Source of the DNA: Candidatus Celaenobacter antarcticus
GTDB lineage: Bacteria; Cloacimonadota; Cloacimonadia; JGIOTU-2
Assembly (NCBI GenBank): GCA_030765865.1
Contig: JAVCDK010000164.1
Coordinates: 1-49,385, forward strand
Reading direction: 5' to 3'
DNA: 49,385 nt
The notes under the pieces are model-generated. The model saw only the letters and a list, made by a program, of their open reading frames with translations. It was not told the origin of the DNA and did no database searches. This document shows positions 45,921 through 49,385 of this stretch, piece by piece (position 1 is the stretch's first letter; the number at the start of each line of letters is the position of its first letter). A program made the position numbers and the translations under genes.

Positions 45921-46427
45921 ATGGAACGTGAAAGAAAACGTGATGAAAATGAATTAATATACGAGCAAGTCGTTGATACCAATCGTGTATCCAAAGTCAT
46001 TAAAGGTGGAAGACACTTCAGCTTTAATGCCACTGTTGTTGTTGGTGATAAAAATGGAAAAATCGGTGTCGGTATGGGAAAAGCCAATGAAATTATTTCA
46101 GCTATAAATAAAGCCAAGGATAAAGCAAGAAAATCTCTCTTCGGGTTCCCGATTCGTAATGGTACGATACCACACATGATCGTTGGTAAATTCAGAGGCA
46201 GTAAAGTTCTTCTCAAGCCAGCCGCACCCGGTACAGGTGTTATCGCTGGTGGACCTATTCGTGCAATTTTTGAAGCTGCAGGTGTGGAAAATGTCCTGAC
46301 TAAATCATTGGGATCCAGCACAAAACACAATATGGTGAAAGCTACAGTTCGTGCCCTTCAAGCTCTCCGATCCCATGAAGAAGTCGCAAAACTTCGTGGA
46401 AAAACTATAGCAGAACTGGTATCATAA
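45921..46427 (+). CDS. rpsE: Ribosomal protein S5 (uS5)
   Basis: The 168-residue S5 acts at the mRNA entry with S3 and S4 and influences accuracy. It contains RVSKVIKGGRHFSFNATVVV, GVGMGKANEIISAI and RGSKVLLKPAAPGTGVIAGG, then VLTKSLGSSTKHNMVKATVR. TAGGAG lies upstream of the ATG. Confidence 0.98.
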   Translation: MERERKRDENELIYEQVVDTNRVSKVIKGGRHFSFNATVVVGDKNGKIGVGMGKANEIISAINKAKDKARKSLFGFPIRNGTIPHMIVGKFRGSKVLLKPAAPGTGVIAGGPIRAIFEAAGVENVLTKSLGSSTKHNMVKATVRALQALRSHEEVAKLRGKTIAELVS

Positions 46428-46445
46428 ATAAAGGTTGATCAAGAA

Positions 46446-46640
46446 ATGAAACTTAAAATTACATTAGTAAGAAGCCCAATAGGACAGAAGCCCAATACCA
46501 GAAAAACTGTTGAAGCATTGGGACTTCGCAAGCTCCACCATTTTGTTATTCAGAAAGATACACCTCCCATTTTGGGAATGATCAAAACGGTCGCACATTT
46601 AGTGGAAGTTGAAGAAATCAAAGGTAGAGGTTCCAAATGA
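46446..46640 (+). CDS. rpmD: Ribosomal protein L30 (uL30)
   Basis: The 64-residue short bacterial L30 begins MKLKITLVRSPIGQKPNTRK and continues TVEALGLRKLHHFVIQKDTP. It overlaps rplO by four bases (ATGA). Confidence 0.96.
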   Translation: MKLKITLVRSPIGQKPNTRKTVEALGLRKLHHFVIQKDTPPILGMIKTVAHLVEVEEIKGRGSK

Positions 46641-47092
46641 AATTAAATGAGTTAAAGCCTCCTAAAAATTCTCGTAAGAAGAAATTCCGCCTTGGCAAAG
46701 GTGATGGCTCTGGAAAAGGTAAAACCAGCGGTCACGGTATGAATGGGCAAAAGTGTAGAAGCGGTGCCAGTATTCCTAATTGGTTTGAAGGCGGGCAGAT
46801 GCCTATACATCGCAGATTGCCTATTAAGGGTTTTAATAATAGTAAATTTTCAAAGAAATATAGAATAACCTCCTTGAATGCACTTGCAGAACTGGATGAA
46901 GGTATTATTGATATCGAGCTCATGGAAAAACATGGCTTGATAGATACTCAGAATCACAAAATTCGAATGGTGAAAGTCCTGGCAAACAAGGAAAATAAAT
47001 TTGATAAAAAGAAAGTAATCAAAGCCAACAGTTTTAGTAAAACTGCAATTGAAATTATTCAAAAAGTTGGCGGAAAAGCAGAGGTTGTATAG
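46637..47092 (+). CDS. rplO: Ribosomal protein L15 (uL15)
   Basis: The 151-residue L15 has a glycine-rich basic extension (RLGKGDGSGKGKTSGHGMNG, QKCRSG) and the family region GGQMPIHRRLPIKGFNN, ending VIKANSFSKTAIEIIQKVGG. The stop TAG shares one base with the GTG of secY. Confidence 0.97.
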   Translation: MKLNELKPPKNSRKKKFRLGKGDGSGKGKTSGHGMNGQKCRSGASIPNWFEGGQMPIHRRLPIKGFNNSKFSKKYRITSLNALAELDEGIIDIELMEKHGLIDTQNHKIRMVKVLANKENKFDKKKVIKANSFSKTAIEIIQKVGGKAEVV

Positions 47093-48405
47093 TGCTAAAA
47101 TCACTATTTAACGTCTTTAAAGTTCCTGAACTCAAGAAGAAAGTTCTCTTTACTCTTGGAATTCTTATTGTTTATCGTCTAGGTAGCCATATTCCCACTC
47201 CGGGGATCAATACCGCAGCGCTTGGAGAATTTTTTGCAACACAGGGTAATACCATTTTCGGTATGATCGACCTTTTTGTGGGTGGAAACCTGAGCAAGGC
47301 AACCATCTTTGCACTGGGTATCATGCCGTACATTACTGCTTCTATTGTGATGCAACTTCTCGGCGGGGTAATTCCTTATTTCGAAAAGCTTAAAAAAGAA
47401 GGTCCGGAAGGTCAGAAAAAAATTACTCAGTATACTCGTTACGGAACGCTCGTTATCGGTATCTTCAACGCATTCTGGATAACTACTTTCCTTGAGAGTA
47501 TCACGACTCCTACCGGCGCAGCAGCTGTTCCATTTCCAGGTTTGATGTTCAAATTTGTAACTATACTCACACTTGTAACCGGTACAATACTTATAATGTG
47601 GCTTGGTGAACAGATCACGGAAAGAGGTATTGGCAACGGTATTTCTCTTATCATCTTTATTGGCATTATTGCTCGGTATCCAAACGGATTTATAAATATG
47701 TTCAAGATGGTTGCATCAGGTACCCTTTCTATTATACTTGCTATTGGGGTAATGGTATTTATGGTGCTGATCACTGCTGCAGTTATTTTTATTACAGAGG
47801 CGACCAGAAAGATCCCGGTGCAATATGCAAAGCGCGTCATAGGCAGGAAGATCTATGGCGGACAGGCGACTCATATTCCACTCAAAGTAAACTCCGCTGG
47901 TGTTATTCCAATTATTTTTGCGCAGTCTGTGCTCATGTTCCCTCAAACGATCACGACCTTTTTTAAGAATAGTGATTTCATGCATACACTTTCAAGCTGG
48001 CTATCTCCCGGAGCATTTCTGCATACGACACTTTACGTGATCATGATCGTGTTCTTTGCATATTTCTATACTGCTATTGTACTCAACCCAACAGAGATTG
48101 CAGAAAATATGAAAAAATATGGCGGCTTTATTCCCGGACGTAAACCCGGAAAGAGAACTGCCGATTATATAAACAGTGTGATTGTTCGTATCACCTTACC
48201 CGGTGCAATTTTCTTTGCTTTCATCGCAGTTATACCGACATTCCTCATCAAATATGCCAGACTTCCATTCTATTTTGGGGGTACAGGTTTGATCATTATT
48301 GTCGGTGTGGCGCTCGATACCTTGAAGCAGATAGAATCTCACCTTGTTATGCGTCATTATGACGGATTTATGAAAAAAGGTAAATTACGGGGTAGATCAA
48401 GATGA
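47092..48405 (+). CDS. secY: Preprotein translocase subunit SecY
   Basis: The 437-residue channel protein of the Sec translocon has ten predicted membrane helices. Marks include FTLGILIVYRLGSHIPTPGI, the plug region IFGMIDLFVGGNLSKATIFA, ALGIMPYITASIVMQLL and the cytosolic loops that contact SecA and ribosome (ARKIPVQYAKR-type RKIPVQYAKRVIGRKIYGGQ). It partners with SecE (23979) and SecDF (16815-19664), all encoded here. It starts with GTG, overlapping rplO by one base, and overlaps adk by four. Confidence 0.98.
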   Translation: MLKSLFNVFKVPELKKKVLFTLGILIVYRLGSHIPTPGINTAALGEFFATQGNTIFGMIDLFVGGNLSKATIFALGIMPYITASIVMQLLGGVIPYFEKLKKEGPEGQKKITQYTRYGTLVIGIFNAFWITTFLESITTPTGAAAVPFPGLMFKFVTILTLVTGTILIMWLGEQITERGIGNGISLIIFIGIIARYPNGFINMFKMVASGTLSIILAIGVMVFMVLITAAVIFITEATRKIPVQYAKRVIGRKIYGGQATHIPLKVNSAGVIPIIFAQSVLMFPQTITTFFKNSDFMHTLSSWLSPGAFLHTTLYVIMIVFFAYFYTAIVLNPTEIAENMKKYGGFIPGRKPGKRTADYINSVIVRITLPGAIFFAFIAVIPTFLIKYARLPFYFGGTGLIIIVGVALDTLKQIESHLVMRHYDGFMKKGKLRGRSR

Positions 48406-49073
48406 TCGACACGAAAAAACGCATAGTTGTGTTATTAGGTCCTCCCGGAGCAGGAAAGGGCACACAGGCAGCTTATATCAAAGAGAGATTTCATATTCCT
48501 CATATCTCTACCGGAGAAATACTGCGTGATAATATCGATAAAGGTACACCTCTTGGTATTGAAGCAAACAAATTCATGCACAAAGGCGATCTCGTTCCTG
48601 ATGATTTGGTTTTCGATATGTTAAAAGATCGGGTTCAGCAAAATGATTGTGCTCATGGCGCTTTGTTAGATGGATTTCCCAGAAATGATGACCAAGCAGA
48701 AATGTTCTTTAATATGGAATATGTTTCCACAAATGCAAAAGTCAGTGCGATTCTCATCGATATTCCTGATGAGGAGGTCATTAAGCGGTTGTCAAATAGA
48801 CGCTATTGCCCGAGCTGTAAAAGCATTTATAACCTGATTCATAAAGTACCTAAGAAAAAAGTCGGAAATGCCTTCATCTGTGATAATTGTGGAACAGAGC
48901 TTATTATTCGTGACGACGATAAAGTCGAGACAATAAAGAATCGATTGAAGGTTTTTCATAATACTGCCGGACCACTTATTGATTATTTCAATAAGAAGAA
49001 TGTTCTCTACAAAGTGAGCGGTATGACATCTCTTGAAGATGTCTTCAAGCAGATCGTTAAAATACTCGAATAA
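48402..49073 (+). CDS. adk: Adenylate kinase, zinc-lid type
   Basis: The 223-residue enzyme interconverts ATP + AMP and two ADP. The P-loop is LLGPPGAGKGTQ (about 11-22). The AMP-binding part has HISTGEILRDNI and LLDGFPRN. The LID domain carries a probable zinc site from two CxxC pairs (RRYCPSCKSIYN and FICDNCGTE). The long-LID form matches its length. The start overlaps the secY stop (ATGA), the usual secY-adk-map order. Confidence 0.98.
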   Translation: MIDTKKRIVVLLGPPGAGKGTQAAYIKERFHIPHISTGEILRDNIDKGTPLGIEANKFMHKGDLVPDDLVFDMLKDRVQQNDCAHGALLDGFPRNDDQAEMFFNMEYVSTNAKVSAILIDIPDEEVIKRLSNRRYCPSCKSIYNLIHKVPKKKVGNAFICDNCGTELIIRDDDKVETIKNRLKVFHNTAGPLIDYFNKKNVLYKVSGMTSLEDVFKQIVKILE

Positions 49074-49075
49074 GC

Positions 49076-49385
49076 ATGATCACGATAAAGAATGCCCGGG
49101 AAATCAAACTCATGAGGGAGAGTAATGCTCTTGTTGCCCTCATACTTGATGAGTTGCATGATATGATCAAACCTGGCGTGAGTGCTTTCGCTTTGAATGC
49201 CAGAGCAGAAGAGATCATACGTGAGCATGATGCTGTATCTGCCTTCAAAGGTTATGAGATGGACGATCTTGATCCTTATGAATATTCGATCTGTTCATCA
49301 GTAAACAGTGAGATCGTTCATGGGTATTCGACCAAAGATAAAGTATTACAGAATGGTGATATAATCGGTATAGATGTGGGTGTTA
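49076..49385 (+). CDS. map: Methionine aminopeptidase, 5' part (runs off the window)
   Basis: The ATG at 49076, two bases after the adk stop, opens a frame that continues to the end of the window (103 codons). It reads MITIKNAREIKLMRESNALV, then PGVSAFALNARAEEIIREH and SICSSVNSEIVHGYSTK. The end NGDIIGIDVGV reaches the first metal-binding aspartate. The enzyme removes initiator methionine from nascent proteins. Compared with typical type I enzymes, AFKGY is followed by EMDDLDPYEYSICSS, a slightly longer loop. The remaining metal ligands lie outside. Confidence 0.95.
   Translation, partial: MITIKNAREIKLMRESNALVALILDELHDMIKPGVSAFALNARAEEIIREHDAVSAFKGYEMDDLDPYEYSICSSVNSEIVHGYSTKDKVLQNGDIIGIDVGV

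Overview
The window is about 49 kb of an AT-rich bacterial chromosome (G+C looks like roughly 35-40% by eye; not computed). The left third is accessory: very large PAS/GAF sensor proteins separated by repeats and decayed mobile DNA. The right two thirds is core translation, transcription and protein-export machinery, almost all on the + strand. A decayed C-terminal domain at about 377-607 matches the FlgD-like / type IX sorting class found in the FCB group (Bacteroidota, Cloacimonadota and relatives). With the signal-transduction and EF-Tu sequences, I infer an FCB-group bacterium, perhaps Cloacimonadota. The phylum is an inference and was not tested.

Region 1 (1-16.8 kb): the 3' end of an unknown gene and the pseudogene remnant come first. 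Four multi-domain sensory proteins follow: a secreted-solute-binding/PAS protein with no kinase (792-4262), a PAS5-GAF HisKA_2 kinase (5483-8743), a REC-PAS2-GAF hybrid kinase (9191-11596) and a PAS6-GAF3 kinase (12075-16583). A REP-associated tyrosine transposase with flanking palindromic repeats lies between the first two. About three copies of a 119-120 bp tandem repeat, each carrying two tiny reading frames, lie between the second and third. A spacer with TTACCAA-type hairpins lies between the third and fourth. Kinase and GAF segments are nearly identical at DNA level between neighbours, and one GC-richer DNA motif encoding D-I-T-E-R-K-Q-A-E ends nearly every PAS module. Both suggest duplication, module shuffling and gene conversion.

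Region 2 (16.8-22.0 kb): secD, secF, rsmD and cysS. A 274-bp element with 16-bp terminal inverted repeats lies between rsmD and cysS. It holds a broken four-helix-bundle (23S rRNA intervening-sequence type) gene, which in turn carries a TTACCAA hairpin.

Region 3 (22.1-49.4 kb): tRNA-Thr(UGU)-Tyr(GUA)-Gly(UCC)-Thr(GGU)-tuf, rpmG, tRNA-Trp, secE, nusG, rplKAJL, rpoBC, rpsLG-fusA, then the S10 and spc clusters (rpsJ-rplCDWB-rpsS-rplV-rpsC-rplP-rpmC-rpsQ-rplNXE-rpsNH-rplFR-rpsE-rpmD-rplO-secY-adk-map). It is a nearly continuous superoperon with 1-20 base gaps or 1-4 base overlaps. The genes build the ribosome, RNA polymerase core, two elongation factors and most of the Sec translocon (SecY, SecE, SecD, SecF). 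The window ends inside map.

The most interesting material is the repeat and mobile layer: the RAYT/REP locus, the tandem repeat with chained mini-ORFs, the dispersed TTACCAA hairpins and the four-helix-bundle element. The DNA-level mosaicism of the sensor genes is the other main point.
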